DNA of 64,000 nt from an uncultured Ellagibacter sp. Lineage in GTDB: Bacteria; Actinomycetota; Coriobacteriia; Coriobacteriales; Eggerthellaceae. The notes under the pieces were generated by a model. It saw only the letters and a program-made list of their open reading frames with translations, was not told where the DNA came from and did not search any database. Shown here one piece after another: positions 24,168 through 33,729 of this stretch. Each line of letters begins with the position of its first letter. Within the stretch, counting starts at the first letter, position 1. Where the stretch lies: NCBI RefSeq assembly GCF_934643285.1, contig NZ_CAKUBT010000011.1, positions 1 through 64,000 on the forward strand, written 5' to 3'. Both the position numbers and the translations under genes were made by a program.

Positions 24168-24890
24168 CTACTCGATCAGCCCGAGGGCTGGGGCTATGAC
24201 CTTTGTGTAGAGCACGAGCCAGATCATCGAGACGCAAAAGCCGCCCAGAACGTCGCTCGCATAATGGGCTCCCAGATAGATGCGACTGACCCCCACCATC
24301 ACGATGACCAGCGCGAACAGGCACATCAACACGATGCGGCGGCGCGGATTCTTCTCGTAGCGCCACACGCACCACGCCAGCAAACCGAAAACAGCCATCG
24401 CAACCATGGAATGCCCCGAGGGGAAGCTGAACCCGGATACGTCCGCCAAACGGAGCACGTCGGGGCGCGGGCGCTGGATGGCGAACTTCATCACCTGGTT
24501 CAAGAGCACCACCAGCCCCAAATTAGCTACATTGAACCAACCTGGGCGCTTGACCGGCACGAACGCGGCGGCAACGCAAAGCACCACCAAGAGCGTCACC
24601 GGCGTGGCCAGCGCCGAGAAGCTCTCCATGATGGGCGTGAGCCACGGTTGGCGCAGATGCTCGCCGAACAGCCACCACGCTGCCGCATCGAGCTTCATGC
24701 TCTCTTCGCTGAGCACATCCTCCAGCAACATCACGAACACGATGGCGCACAGCGACGCCGCCACGAGCGCGCGGTTCTCCTTAGCGTAGCGCAAAAGGCT
24801 TCGCCCGGCCGCGCCGACACCCGATGATTTGCCCAATCTGGTCAACTCCTCCGCCCGCCCACCTGGACCGAAATCGCAAGCAGACAACAT
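24168..24890 (-). CDS. PAP2-family membrane phosphatase
   Basis: A 240-residue membrane protein with six predicted helices. The three PAP2 motifs are complete: KFAIQRPRP near residue 136, PSGHS near 156 (catalytic His) and SRIYLGAHYASDV near 204-216 (nucleophile His). It likely dephosphorylates a lipid phosphate such as undecaprenyl diphosphate or phosphatidate, facing outward. It converges on the Dus gene with a 15-base gap. Confidence 0.9.
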   Translation of the reverse strand: MLSACDFGPGGRAEELTRLGKSSGVGAAGRSLLRYAKENRALVAASLCAIVFVMLLEDVLSEESMKLDAAAWWLFGEHLRQPWLTPIMESFSALATPVTLLVVLCVAAAFVPVKRPGWFNVANLGLVVLLNQVMKFAIQRPRPDVLRLADVSGFSFPSGHSMVAMAVFGLLAWCVWRYEKNPRRRIVLMCLFALVIVMVGVSRIYLGAHYASDVLGGFCVSMIWLVLYTKVIAPALGLIE

Positions 24891-24994
24891 GATAAGGGGC
24901 AGAGAGACCCTGAACTGACCTCCCTACCCCTGCGTTTCCACTACACGAAGCTTAGCGCATATGCCGCCAACGTAGGTCCCCCCTTGCGCGCTCC

Positions 24995-25828
24995 TTAAAA
25001 CAGACGGCTGACCTTGTCAGCGGCATCTTTTCGCGCGACAAGCCAAAACGATACGTTGACCTCGGGGTCCGTTATGGGAATGCCAACGCGGTTCTCGCCA
25101 AGGTCGCGATAACGGCGCTCGATGCTCACGTCGGTGGCAAAGCACGGCAGCGTTGACGTGCGGATGAGCTCAGCAAGCGAGAACTCGTCATCCTGAACGA
25201 GGAAGCGCGAGGCGGGAAGTCGCTTTCGCACAACATCGTTCCAAAAGCCCAGGTCGGTGCCGAGCAGGAAGTTGAAGCCGTTCATCTCCTCCAACGACAC
25301 ACGCTCGCGCCCGGCCAGCATATGATCGCGCGGCACGCACAGAAGCAGATGCTCATCGAGAACGTGCGAGCAGACGACCCCCTCTTCCTTGGGGCGATAC
25401 GGCAGCACCGCCACATCGCAGTCCCCCGCCTCCAGCGCCTCACGCGTTTTCTCCAAATTCGCGACGCGCGTAGTGAGCGCCATGCCGGGATATCGCTGCG
25501 ACGCACGCGGCGCGATCACCCAAAGAGGAGCTGGCGCGCACGACACCAAATCGATCGTTCGCAAGCTGCGATCATAGGCGCGCACCTCGGCGATGGATGC
25601 GTCGATCTCGCGCAAGATGCGCCGAGCCCCCGCAACGGCAAGCCGACCAGCGTCGTTGAGCTCGACTTTGTTCTTCCCATGCACGAACAGCTCGACGCCG
25701 TAGCAGCGCTCGATGCGCTTCATGGCACGGGTTACCGTCGGCGTGGAAACGTAGAAACGACGCGCGACCTCCGAGAACGATTCCAGCTCGCCCACGGCAA
25801 CCAGTTGCTTGAGTTCCGTGATATTCAC
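24995..25828 (-). CDS. LysR family regulator
   Basis: A 277-residue LysR-type regulator: winged helix at residues 1-60 (LKQLVAVGELESFSEVARRFYVSTPTVTRAMKRIE) and a periplasmic-binding-protein-like effector domain from about 90 on. It diverges from an aldo/keto reductase gene across 120 AT-rich bases where its operator should lie. It probably activates that gene with a co-inducer I cannot name. Confidence 0.92.
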   Translation of the reverse strand: MNITELKQLVAVGELESFSEVARRFYVSTPTVTRAMKRIERCYGVELFVHGKNKVELNDAGRLAVAGARRILREIDASIAEVRAYDRSLRTIDLVSCAPAPLWVIAPRASQRYPGMALTTRVANLEKTREALEAGDCDVAVLPYRPKEEGVVCSHVLDEHLLLCVPRDHMLAGRERVSLEEMNGFNFLLGTDLGFWNDVVRKRLPASRFLVQDDEFSLAELIRTSTLPCFATDVSIERRYRDLGENRVGIPITDPEVNVSFWLVARKDAADKVSRLF

Positions 25829-25948
25829 AAGCTTGCCTTTCAGTTTCCGTTAAGCGGCTTACAAGTAATCTGCACTATTCGCCAGTTTAACGCGCCTATA
25901 GTTTGCTTTGCAACGCATTGCTGCATTTCATATAAAGAAAGGAAAGCC

Positions 25949-26797
25949 ATGCAGTACATCACCTTCAACAACGACGTGAAAATACCGCAAGTGGGCCTTG
26001 GAACCTACCTGCTTGCCCCCGACGACGCGCAAGCCGCCGTCACCTACGCCCTCGACGGTGGCTACGAGCTCATCGACACGGCAAACGCCTATGTGAACGA
26101 ACGCGCAGTTGGCCGCGGAATGAGCGATTCTGGCCGCGCGCGCGAGGAAATCTTCCTGGAAACCAAGCTCTGGCCGTGCTTCTACGAGTCCGACACCGCT
26201 GTGGACGAGACGCTTGAGCGACTGGGCACCGACTACATCGACCTCATGATTCTCCATCAGCCCGCAGGCGATTACCTTGCGGGTTACGCAAAGCTAGAGG
26301 CCGCATACAAGGCCGGCAAGCTGCGCTCTATCGGCATCTCAAACTTCAACAAGGCAGAAATCGAGAATCTCCTTGCGCACTGCGAGATCACTCCGGCGCT
26401 GATCCAGGTGGAATGCCACCCCTATTTCCCGCAGACCGAGCTGAAGGAACTCTTGGACAAGCACAACATCGCGCTGCAGTCCTGGTACCCGCTTGGCGGA
26501 CGCGACAACAAGAGCATCCTCGAGGAGCCTATCGTTTCCGAGCTCGCTGAAAAAAATGGCAAGACCGCGGCGCAGGTCATCATGCGCTGGCATGTCCAGC
26601 AGGGCAACATCGTGATCCCTGGATCGAAGACCCCCTCTCACATCGCCGACAACATCGACATCTTCGACTTCGAGCTTTCCGATGAGGACATGGAAGCCAT
26701 GGCCGCACTCGATCAAGGGAAGCCTTTCTACGAGCGCACCGCCGAGAAGATCGCATTCTACGCAACCTGGCACCCGAACGTCGAAGGCCAGAAGTAG
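25949..26797 (+). CDS. Aldo/keto reductase
   Basis: A 282-residue NADPH-dependent oxidoreductase of the AKR5-like group. The (beta/alpha)8 signatures are GYELIDTANAYVNERAVGRG (catalytic Asp and Tyr), ETKLWP (catalytic Lys), MILHQPAGD (catalytic His) and IVIPGSKTPSHIADNIDIFDF (NADP site). The ATG at 25949 follows GAAAGGAAAG; the longer open frame upstream runs through the divergent LysR gene and is not coding. Reduces aldehydes, ketones or glyoxal-like compounds; substrate unknown. Confidence 0.93.
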   Translation: MQYITFNNDVKIPQVGLGTYLLAPDDAQAAVTYALDGGYELIDTANAYVNERAVGRGMSDSGRAREEIFLETKLWPCFYESDTAVDETLERLGTDYIDLMILHQPAGDYLAGYAKLEAAYKAGKLRSIGISNFNKAEIENLLAHCEITPALIQVECHPYFPQTELKELLDKHNIALQSWYPLGGRDNKSILEEPIVSELAEKNGKTAAQVIMRWHVQQGNIVIPGSKTPSHIADNIDIFDFELSDEDMEAMAALDQGKPFYERTAEKIAFYATWHPNVEGQK

Positions 26798-26847
26798 CAC
26801 CGCGATTAGTTAGTAAGCGATTTTAACGAAGGAGCAGACCCGACCGC

Positions 26848-28209
26848 ATGGCGAAGAAGCACGACCAACTTGACATCTTGCATGGATCCCTATGGTAAAG
26901 CGTTCCGCTCTTCGCCATGCCCGTTGCCGCCACCAGCATCCTCGAGCAACTCTCGAACCTCGTCGGCACGCTGATGATCGGGCATTTCTCATCTGACGGA
27001 GAGGCAATCGGCATGGCGGCGGTCGGGTCGAACCTGCCGCTGACAAGCCTTGTTATCCAACTTTTCATCGGCCTTTCGCTCGGAGTAAACGTCACGATTG
27101 CGTATGCCGTCGGAGCCAAAGACAAGATGAGGGCCAACCGTTGCGCACACACCGCCATTGCACTTTCGTTTATCGGCATCGCGGTGGCAATCGTAATGGA
27201 GCTCGTCGCCGAACCTGCGCTGCAATGTCTAAGCGTCCCCGCGGAAGTTTTCGACGAGGCCCTTCTGTTCCTTCGCATATACCTGATCAGCCTTCCCGCA
27301 ATCATGCTCTACGATTTTGAGGCGGCGATTTTCAGAAGCGTGGGCATCACGCGCATGCCGCTTCTCGCGCTCACCGTGTCGGCGGCGCTGAATGCGCTTC
27401 TCGATGTGGTGTTCGTGCCCGTTCTTGGATGGGGCGTCGCAGGTGTCGCCCTGGCAATGGTAATCAGCTACCTGGCAAGCGCGGCATTTCTCTTCGCGCG
27501 GCTGCTCAAGGCCGAAGATCCCATCAGAATCGAGCTTTCTCGCCTTCACGTCGACCGCGCCTCAACGGTTTCCATCGTTCGCATCGGGTTGCCAGCCGCA
27601 ATCCAAGGCGCGGTCTTCGCGATTGCCAACATCGTCATCCAAACGTGCATCAATAGCCTCGGTACGCAGGTGGTGGCTGCGTCGTCCGCGGCACTTGCGC
27701 TGGAGTTCGTTTGCTACAGCCTGCTCAACTCGTTTAGCCAGGCATGCACCACCTTCGTCGGGCAAAGTCGCGGCGCAGGTGACTTCGCTCGCTGCAAAAG
27801 TACACTCAAGGTCTGCCTTATCGAAGATGGAATCGTCGCTTGCGCCATGATCGCCCTCATGATTTGGCAAGGACAGGCGGTGCTGTCGCTGTTCACCTCG
27901 GATGCGGACGTCATCGCAATCGCCTATGTGCGCATCTGCGTCATATTCCCGGCGTACATCTTTAGCATGGCGTACGAGAACATGTCGGGATATTTGCGAG
28001 GGTTCAGCATTTCGCTGCCACCGTCGCTGCTTACCGTGGTGGGCGTATGCGGCGTTAGGCTGTTCTGGGTAGCCTTCATCTTCCCGGCAAGCCCCACCTT
28101 CGCCACCATCATGGCTGCATACCCCGTAAGCCTCGGGACAACGGCGCTGCTCATCGCCGGCGCGCTCGCGCTCTTCCGCCCCGCAGCGATTGCGCAATCC
28201 GTAAAATAG
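26848..28209 (+). pseudogene. MATE efflux transporter with an in-frame stop near the N-terminus
   Basis: A multidrug/toxin extrusion transporter with 12 hydrophobic segments from 26917 on. The natural start is ATG 26848: it encodes MAKKHDQLDILHGSLW, the typical MATE N-terminus, then a TAA at 26896-26898, then SVPLFAMPVAATSILEQL in the same frame. A single AAA-to-TAA change would explain it. Translation could restart at ATG 26917, but that start has no binding site and loses the pre-TM1 segment and the beginning of TM1. The rest of the frame is intact and family-like, so the stop is recent, tolerated by readthrough, or a sequencing error. Confidence 0.7.
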
Positions 28210-28419
28210 ACGAACTTGCGCCCTACCAAGATGCTTGCTGGCATGCGCGGTCACAAAATCACGGGCGCGCCGAGGCGCTTGAAGATGGCACTGAACGTCT
28301 GCTTCCCGGGTTGCATCGCTCGCAAATCGTCCTTTGGGAGAGGCTTTCGCCGTTATACTGTTTCTAGCTCGATGACGACGCTGCATGCATGACCCCGTTC
28401 CCAACGATAGGAGGCCGTC

Positions 28420-29259
28420 ATGGCGAAAGTGGAAAAGACAGGCCCGAAAGAGTTCATCTGCCCAGGTTGCGGAGCTGTCATGAAGAACACAGCCCTCAGC
28501 CCCATCACCGAAACCTGCGGGGCGAAGCTTGTGGACGGCTGGCTTTGCAAGGACTGCGCCTCCAAGCTGCGCATCAAGTATCCGATGTATTACGAGAAGG
28601 ATAAGAAATACTTCTACGAGAAAGAGGGCGATAGCTACGTTCGCGTAAAGTCGGAAGACGGCGGGCGGCCCGTTCTCACCGCGATCAAAAACGAGCTGCT
28701 CTACACAGATGAATACAGCATCATCGACAACAGCACCACCAGCTACACCGAGCATTTGAACTTCGACCCGCTCGCAAAGCTGACTTCTAGCCAGGTGCGG
28801 GCTGAACTGGCAAGCATCGGTTCGTACCGCGAAGAAACGCGGCAGGAATTCGCCGGCGCCAAAAACGCCTTCGAGGTGCTCGAGGTCATGAACATGCCGA
28901 AGCTCAAGCCCTTACGAGTCGGCCTTCCAAACATCAAGCGCTACAAGGGCGCAATTGCGATTGCGGGAATCGTGCGCCTGGGCGCCTTCCGCAAGGGCGA
29001 CGTGGTTGAGATCCGCCACGGCAGCGAGACGCTGTCGGCGACGATCCTCACCGCGAGGGAATCGCGCCTCCACCTGAGCCTTTGGCTGTATCCGGCATAC
29101 GCCTCCGCCTCGGGCAAATATCCCAAGGAAAGCAACATCGACGGCGGCGACCTCGAATCCGATAGAGCGGGAGTCCTCGAGGGGATGCACGCCATCGTGA
29201 TCTTGAGCCCGCAAGCCGCAGGCATCGCCCCCGGCGACGCCATCACGCTCCGCTCCTAG
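28420..29259 (+). CDS. Zinc-ribbon protein with a C-terminal beta-barrel-like domain, function unknown
   Basis: A 279-residue cytoplasmic protein not recognised as a named family. Residues 14-46 hold a zinc ribbon (C14, C17, C33, C43, C46; CPGCG and CKDC knuckles), followed by a charged region. The last third (about 165-277) reads GAIAIAGIVRLGAFRKGDVVEI and then IVILSPQAAGIAPGDAITL. That pattern recalls the domain 2 barrel of translation GTPases (GxVxxGxxKxGDxVxI ... GxxxGDxL), but without a GTPase domain. ATG follows AGGAGGC. It stands alone on its strand. Confidence 0.7.
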   Translation: MAKVEKTGPKEFICPGCGAVMKNTALSPITETCGAKLVDGWLCKDCASKLRIKYPMYYEKDKKYFYEKEGDSYVRVKSEDGGRPVLTAIKNELLYTDEYSIIDNSTTSYTEHLNFDPLAKLTSSQVRAELASIGSYREETRQEFAGAKNAFEVLEVMNMPKLKPLRVGLPNIKRYKGAIAIAGIVRLGAFRKGDVVEIRHGSETLSATILTARESRLHLSLWLYPAYASASGKYPKESNIDGGDLESDRAGVLEGMHAIVILSPQAAGIAPGDAITLRS

Positions 29260-29349
29260 CGCAGGTGCGAACGAGGCGGGGGCCGGGCGGTTCGTCTCAC
29301 TGCCTAACGGGAATCAGCCGAGGCGTGGTCGGACGAGTAACGCGAAAGC

Positions 29350-29375
29350 GAGACAAATCACCCGACCCCTGTCTC
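29350..29375 (+). repeat. Dispersed intergenic repeat, family 1 copy 2
   Basis: GAGACAAATCACCC is joined directly to GACCCCTGTCTC. Copy 1 (9881-9916) has the same blocks with an insertion; copy 3 is at 45916-45941. Located between two converging genes. Confidence 0.5.
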
Positions 29376-29392
29376 GGAAGGGGGATTGGGGG

Positions 29393-29430
29393 GGTCGAGG
29401 CGACCGGGAGCGTCCCGGCCCGCCTCGACC
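29393..29430. terminator. Long hairpin between converging genes
   Basis: GGTCGAGGCG (29393-29402) pairs with CGCCTCGACC (29421-29430), and an inner CCGGGA pairs with TCCCGG. No T-run follows, but the position just past the dehydrogenase stop on the minus strand suggests a shared terminator or transcript-stabilising structure. Confidence 0.5.
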
Positions 29431-29444
29431 TCAACCCCGTCGCG

Positions 29445-31739
29445 CTAGTCCGCCTCTGGTTTCGCGAGCAGGACATGCTCCGGCAGGATCGGCAGCTCGC
29501 GATGCCACACGCCCGTCGCCCGGTAGATCGCGTGCGCGATCGCGGGAGCCGGCGTGTTGATGACGATCTCGCCGATCGACTTCGCGCCGAACGGGCCCGT
29601 GGGCTCATAGGAATGCTCGAACTCAACGCGGATGTCGCCCACATCGAGGCGCGTGGGCAAACGGTAGGTGAACAGGCTCGACTCACGGATAGCGCCCTTG
29701 GGCGTGCGGGTCACGTCCTCCATAAGCGTATGTCCGATGCCCTGCACGATGCCGCCCTCGACCTGGATGCGCGCAAGCGCCGGGTTGATGGGAATGCCGC
29801 AGTCGACCACGGCGTCAAAGTTGAGCACCTCGACCATGCCGGTCTCACGATCGAGCTCGATTTCCGCCATGCCCACCATAAACGGCGGCGGGGACACCGG
29901 GGAAGAATGCATCGCGGTCGCCTCCGCCAGCTGGCAGCTGTTGCACTGGCTCTTCTCTGCGATAGCGGGAAGGGAAACCGTCTCGCCCGTGCTCTCGCGA
30001 ACCACACGACCGTCTTCGAAGGCAAGCTCGTCGGCGGCGCACCCGAGGATCTCGGCCGCAATGGCGCAGAAGCGCTCCTTCAGCTGCGCGCACGCCTTCT
30101 CGACGGCCATGCCGGTCACATACGTTGTCGAAGACGCGTACGAGCCGGAATCGTAGGGCGAGGCATCCGTGTCGGCACCGAACACCGATACGTCGTCCAC
30201 CGAGCATTCCATATGCTCGGCGACCATCTGCGCCAGGATGGTATCGCAGCCCGTTCCCATGTCGGCCGCGCCGATGACCAGCATATAGGTCCCGTCATCG
30301 TTCAGCCTGACGGTAACCGACCCCGAATCGATGCCAGCGATGCCCGAGCCCTGCATGGACATGCCCACGCCCGCAGCGCGAACCTTGCCGTTGCCCATGT
30401 CGCGCACGGGGTACTTCGCTTCCCAGTCGAACATGTCGCGGCAGTGGTCTAAGCACCGGTCGAGCGCGCACGCGTTGGCCACCTCGTTGAAATAGGCAGG
30501 CATAGTCATGCCCTCACGCAGCATGTTCTGCTCGCGCAGCCCGATCGGGTCGCGGCGCAGCATCTCGGCGAGCTCGTTCACCGTCGTTTCCACGGCGAAC
30601 TGGCCCTGCGTCGCCCCGAAGCCTCGGTACGCGCCCGAGGGCTGCATGTTCGTGTACACCACGTCGGCCGTGAACTTGAACGCTTCCAAAGAGCCCGTGT
30701 ACAGGGGGATGGACTTGTGCCCGGTCAGGCCGACCGTCGCCCAGCCGTGCTCGCCGTATGCGCCCGAGTTCGACAGCGTCGTCACGTCGAGCGCGCGGAT
30801 ACGCCCGTCGTCGTTCGCACCAAGGCGAACCTTGATTTCCATCTCATGGCGCGGGGAACCGCAGGTCTGAGCCTCTTTTCGCGTGAACACGCACATTGCG
30901 GGGCGGCCCGTCTTCATCGTGACGAACGCGGGATACACCTCGCACACCGCGGTCTGCTTCGCACCGAAGCCACCGCCGATGCGCGGCTTTTCCACGCGAA
31001 TGCGGCTCTTCGGGATACCCAGCGCGTGGGACAAGATGCGGCGAACATGGAAGACGATCTGCGTGGACGAGATCACGTGCAGGCGCCCGTAACGGTCGAG
31101 CTCGGAGTACGTGCGGAAGGTCTCCATCATGGCCTGGTTGAAGGCCTTCGTGTGGTAGGTGCGCTCCAAAACGATATCGCAGTCGGCGAGCACCGCCTCG
31201 ACGTCGCCGTCGGCGTCAGCGGTCGTGCCCACGAGGTTGCGCTTGTTGTCTCCGCCCAAGTCGCAGAGCATATGCCAGTTGTCCTCAGGGTGCACGAGCG
31301 TGGGATTGTCCTTGGCAGCGCGGAAGTCCAGCACGGGATCGAGCACATCGTAGGTCACCTTGATGCGCGAAAGGGCCGCCTCGGCGGCCTTCTCGTTTTC
31401 CGCAGCGACGATCGCCACCACGTCGCCCACGTAGCGCACATGGCGGTCGATAATCAGGCGGTCGTAGGGGCTTGTCTCAGGGTAGGTCTGCCCCGCGTTG
31501 CTGAAGCGCTCCCCCGGCACGTCTTCCCAGGTGTACACGTCCACCACACCGGCGACTTTCTTCGCCTTCGACGTGTCGATGTCCTCCACGATGGCGTTGG
31601 CATGAGGGCTTCGCAAGAGCTTCACCACAAGCGCGTCGGGCGCGATGTCCTCGGTGAATACGGGCTTGCCCAAAAGGAGCTGCAGCGAGTCCTTCTTGCG
31701 GACGGACTTGCCAACCGATTGGTAATCGGGCCTATTCAC
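29445..31739 (-). CDS. Xanthine dehydrogenase-type molybdopterin subunit
   Basis: A 764-residue molybdenum-binding large subunit of the xanthine oxidase family. Domains run from the N-terminal a/b hammerhead (LLLGKPVFTEDIAPDALVVKLLRSPHANA) to the two Moco-binding halves: GGGFGAKQTAVCEVYPAF, AYRGFGATQGQFAVE, and the C-terminal GAKSIGEI whose Glu is the family's catalytic base. The GTG at 31739 follows AAGGGGG and overlaps the iron-sulfur gene by eight bases. Substrate is probably a purine or related N-heterocycle, given the purine permease downstream; the family also includes nicotinate and aldehyde enzymes. Confidence 0.9.
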   Translation of the reverse strand: MNRPDYQSVGKSVRKKDSLQLLLGKPVFTEDIAPDALVVKLLRSPHANAIVEDIDTSKAKKVAGVVDVYTWEDVPGERFSNAGQTYPETSPYDRLIIDRHVRYVGDVVAIVAAENEKAAEAALSRIKVTYDVLDPVLDFRAAKDNPTLVHPEDNWHMLCDLGGDNKRNLVGTTADADGDVEAVLADCDIVLERTYHTKAFNQAMMETFRTYSELDRYGRLHVISSTQIVFHVRRILSHALGIPKSRIRVEKPRIGGGFGAKQTAVCEVYPAFVTMKTGRPAMCVFTRKEAQTCGSPRHEMEIKVRLGANDDGRIRALDVTTLSNSGAYGEHGWATVGLTGHKSIPLYTGSLEAFKFTADVVYTNMQPSGAYRGFGATQGQFAVETTVNELAEMLRRDPIGLREQNMLREGMTMPAYFNEVANACALDRCLDHCRDMFDWEAKYPVRDMGNGKVRAAGVGMSMQGSGIAGIDSGSVTVRLNDDGTYMLVIGAADMGTGCDTILAQMVAEHMECSVDDVSVFGADTDASPYDSGSYASSTTYVTGMAVEKACAQLKERFCAIAAEILGCAADELAFEDGRVVRESTGETVSLPAIAEKSQCNSCQLAEATAMHSSPVSPPPFMVGMAEIELDRETGMVEVLNFDAVVDCGIPINPALARIQVEGGIVQGIGHTLMEDVTRTPKGAIRESSLFTYRLPTRLDVGDIRVEFEHSYEPTGPFGAKSIGEIVINTPAPAIAHAIYRATGVWHRELPILPEHVLLAKPEAD

Positions 31740-32205
31740 GTGAGCCCCCTTCCGCGTTTCTGCTGGTGAGGAAGTTGCGAATGCCGCGCAGCTGACCCAC
31801 ATACCCCGAGCAGCGGCACAGGTTGCCGGAAAGGTATGCGAGAATCTCCTCGTCGGTGGGGTCGGGGTTCTCGCGCAAAAGCGCAATCGTGTTCATCACG
31901 AAGCCCGGGTTACAGAAACCGCACTGCTCAGCGCCCTGGTCGGCGATGAAGCCCACGAACTCGGACGCTTCGTCTTGCAGCCCCTCGAGAGTCTGCACGC
32001 TATGGCCGTCGGCGCGGGCCGCCAGCGTGGAGCATGACAGCACCGGCTCGCCATCCAAGAGCACCGTGCACAGACCGCAAGCCGACGTCTCGCAGCCGCG
32101 CTTCACACTGAGACAACCATGGGCGCGGACGAAGTCGATGAGCAGCATATCGGCCGAGATGTCGTCGGACACCACCTTGCCGTTCAGCTTGATCGTGATT
32201 TCCAT
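31732..32205 (-). CDS. Xanthine dehydrogenase-type 2Fe-2S subunit
   Basis: A 157-residue iron-sulfur subunit carrying electrons from molybdenum to FAD. The plant-type ferredoxin cluster is GCETSACGLCTVLLDGEPVLSC (four Cys), the second cluster QCGFCNPGF with CRCSGY. ATG at 32205 follows GGGGGAGG and overlaps the FAD subunit stop as TAATG, so the two are translationally coupled. Confidence 0.95.
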   Translation of the reverse strand: MEITIKLNGKVVSDDISADMLLIDFVRAHGCLSVKRGCETSACGLCTVLLDGEPVLSCSTLAARADGHSVQTLEGLQDEASEFVGFIADQGAEQCGFCNPGFVMNTIALLRENPDPTDEEILAYLSGNLCRCSGYVGQLRGIRNFLTSRNAEGGSRE

Positions 32206-32975
32206 TACCGCACCTCCCCCAATGCCAGCAGGGTACGGCGCACAAGCACCGGCACCAGCGCGCGGCGGTACTCCGCAGAGCCCCACATGTTTCCGGAAAC
32301 GGGGACGACCGCCGCCGCATAATCGGCGAACGCAGCGGTGCTTTCCTCGGTGATGCCACAAGCGAGGATGCCCCGCTCATCGCGAAGGAGCACAGCGCGC
32401 GCCGGGCGCGATCCCACGACAAGGCGATATTCGTCCCCCACCTTGGCGGCCGCGCAGTTGAGCGTGGGCAAGTCGGTCCGCTGCTTGCGTACCGCCTGAT
32501 AGGCGAAGGTACCGGGGCGCTTCTTGACGATCAGACGGACGAGGATGTCGTTGTCGTAAGGCATGCGCGCGAACTCCTCCAAGGGCACAACGCCGCCCTT
32601 GAAAAGCTCGACGTAGCTGTCCATGGCCAAGAAAATCGCAACGACGTCGGAAAAGCCCATGCGCCGCCACAGACTTCCGCCCAGCGTGGCACCGTTGCGG
32701 AACTGCACGCCCACGATGTCGCGCAGCGCGGCTTCAACCGCACCGCAAGAATAAACTCCCAGGCCAGGATGCTTCTCCATCTGACGCAGGGTTGCCATGG
32801 CGCCGATGCGGAACTCGTCTTCGGTCTCCTCGATCGCATCCAAGCCCAGATCGCAAAGGTCGATGGCCGTGTTGAAGGAATGCGTGCCCATCTTCAGCCA
32901 CATCATGCCCGCAACCACGCGGTTGCGCTTCTTTTGATTGAGCTCCCAAGCCTCTTCCAGGCTTTGCGGGCGCAC
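32205..32975 (-). CDS. Xanthine dehydrogenase-type FAD subunit
   Basis: A 256-residue FAD-binding subunit. The NRVVAGMMWLKM and QFRNGATLGGSLW motifs correspond to the two flavin-contact loops of the CoxM/XdhB family. The annotated GTG start trims the expected N-terminus: the frame is open upstream and reads ITFQKYVRPQSLEEA, which in relatives follows an initiator Met. The codon at that place is ATT (32996-32994), so initiation may occur at ATT or a mutation may have forced the GTG. First gene of the three-gene operon; a TATAAT on the minus strand at 33042-33037 fits a start at either codon. Confidence 0.85.
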   Translation of the reverse strand: MRPQSLEEAWELNQKKRNRVVAGMMWLKMGTHSFNTAIDLCDLGLDAIEETEDEFRIGAMATLRQMEKHPGLGVYSCGAVEAALRDIVGVQFRNGATLGGSLWRRMGFSDVVAIFLAMDSYVELFKGGVVPLEEFARMPYDNDILVRLIVKKRPGTFAYQAVRKQRTDLPTLNCAAAKVGDEYRLVVGSRPARAVLLRDERGILACGITEESTAAFADYAAAVVPVSGNMWGSAEYRRALVPVLVRRTLLALGEVR

Positions 32976-33036
32976 GTATTTTTGGAAGGTAATAATGTCA
33001 CTCGCCCCATTATTTGAGGTTTACATAGTCTTCGCT

Positions 33037-33042
33037 ATTATA
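33037..33042 (-). promoter_or_regulatory. -10 element of the xanthine dehydrogenase operon
   Basis: TATAAT on the minus strand, about 35-60 bases before the possible start codons. No convincing -35 is visible 17 bases further up, so an activator may be needed. Confidence 0.45.
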
Positions 33043-33136
33043 CTGTGGCGCAGGGGGCATCCCCGAAAACACACCTGACCAACCATCGAATTTGCAGAGG
33101 CGCCCCATCATGACCCACCCCGCCCGAGGACTCAGC

Positions 33137-33721
33137 ATGAACCACGGATGCATCATCATGGCATCGGGTATGGGCACCCGCTTCGGGGGAAACAAGCTCA
33201 TGACCGAGCTTTGCGGCGTGCCGCTTATCCAACACGTGTTGCGAGCAACCGAGGGCCTGTTCGCCAGGCGCGTCGTGGTCACGCGGCACTCGAACGTGGC
33301 GCGCCTGTGCGATGAGCTGGGAGTCGAAGTCGTTCTGCACAGCGAGCCGAAGCGAAACGACACCGTGCGCTTGGGGATGGAGATAATGACGGACTGCGAC
33401 ACGGTCACGTTCGTCCAAGGCGATCAGCCGCTCATCAGCGCGAACAGCCTCGCTGAGCTTCTTCGCCGCGCCGAGCGCTGCCCCGCGTGCATCTGGCGCG
33501 CAAGCTTTGAAGGCACGCCGGGCGCTCCCGTGCTCTTCCCCGCATGGACGTTCGACGAGCTGCGCTCGCTTCCCCCTGGCAAGGGCGGCGGCGTGGTGGC
33601 CAAGACCCACAAAGAGCGCGTGCGAACCGTTGAGGTTTCCAGCAAATGGGAGCTCTTCGATGTGGATACCCCCGACGACCTGCGAATTCTTCAGGAACAT
33701 CTCGCAAGCGAAATCAGATAG
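33137..33721 (+). CDS. MobA/MocA-like nucleotidyltransferase
   Basis: A 194-residue NTP transferase. The N-terminal IIMASGMGTRFGGNKLM is the nucleotide-binding loop of MobA-like enzymes (AGGxSxRMGxxK type), and FVQGDQPLIS holds the Mg-binding Asp. The ATG at 33137 follows GAGG; earlier in-frame ATGs lack spacing. It diverges from the molybdenum hydroxylase operon and probably makes the cytosine or guanine dinucleotide form of its cofactor. A bidirectional terminator lies nine bases after it. Confidence 0.88.
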   Translation: MNHGCIIMASGMGTRFGGNKLMTELCGVPLIQHVLRATEGLFARRVVVTRHSNVARLCDELGVEVVLHSEPKRNDTVRLGMEIMTDCDTVTFVQGDQPLISANSLAELLRRAERCPACIWRASFEGTPGAPVLFPAWTFDELRSLPPGKGGGVVAKTHKERVRTVEVSSKWELFDVDTPDDLRILQEHLASEIR

Positions 33722-33729
33722 GGACCAAA

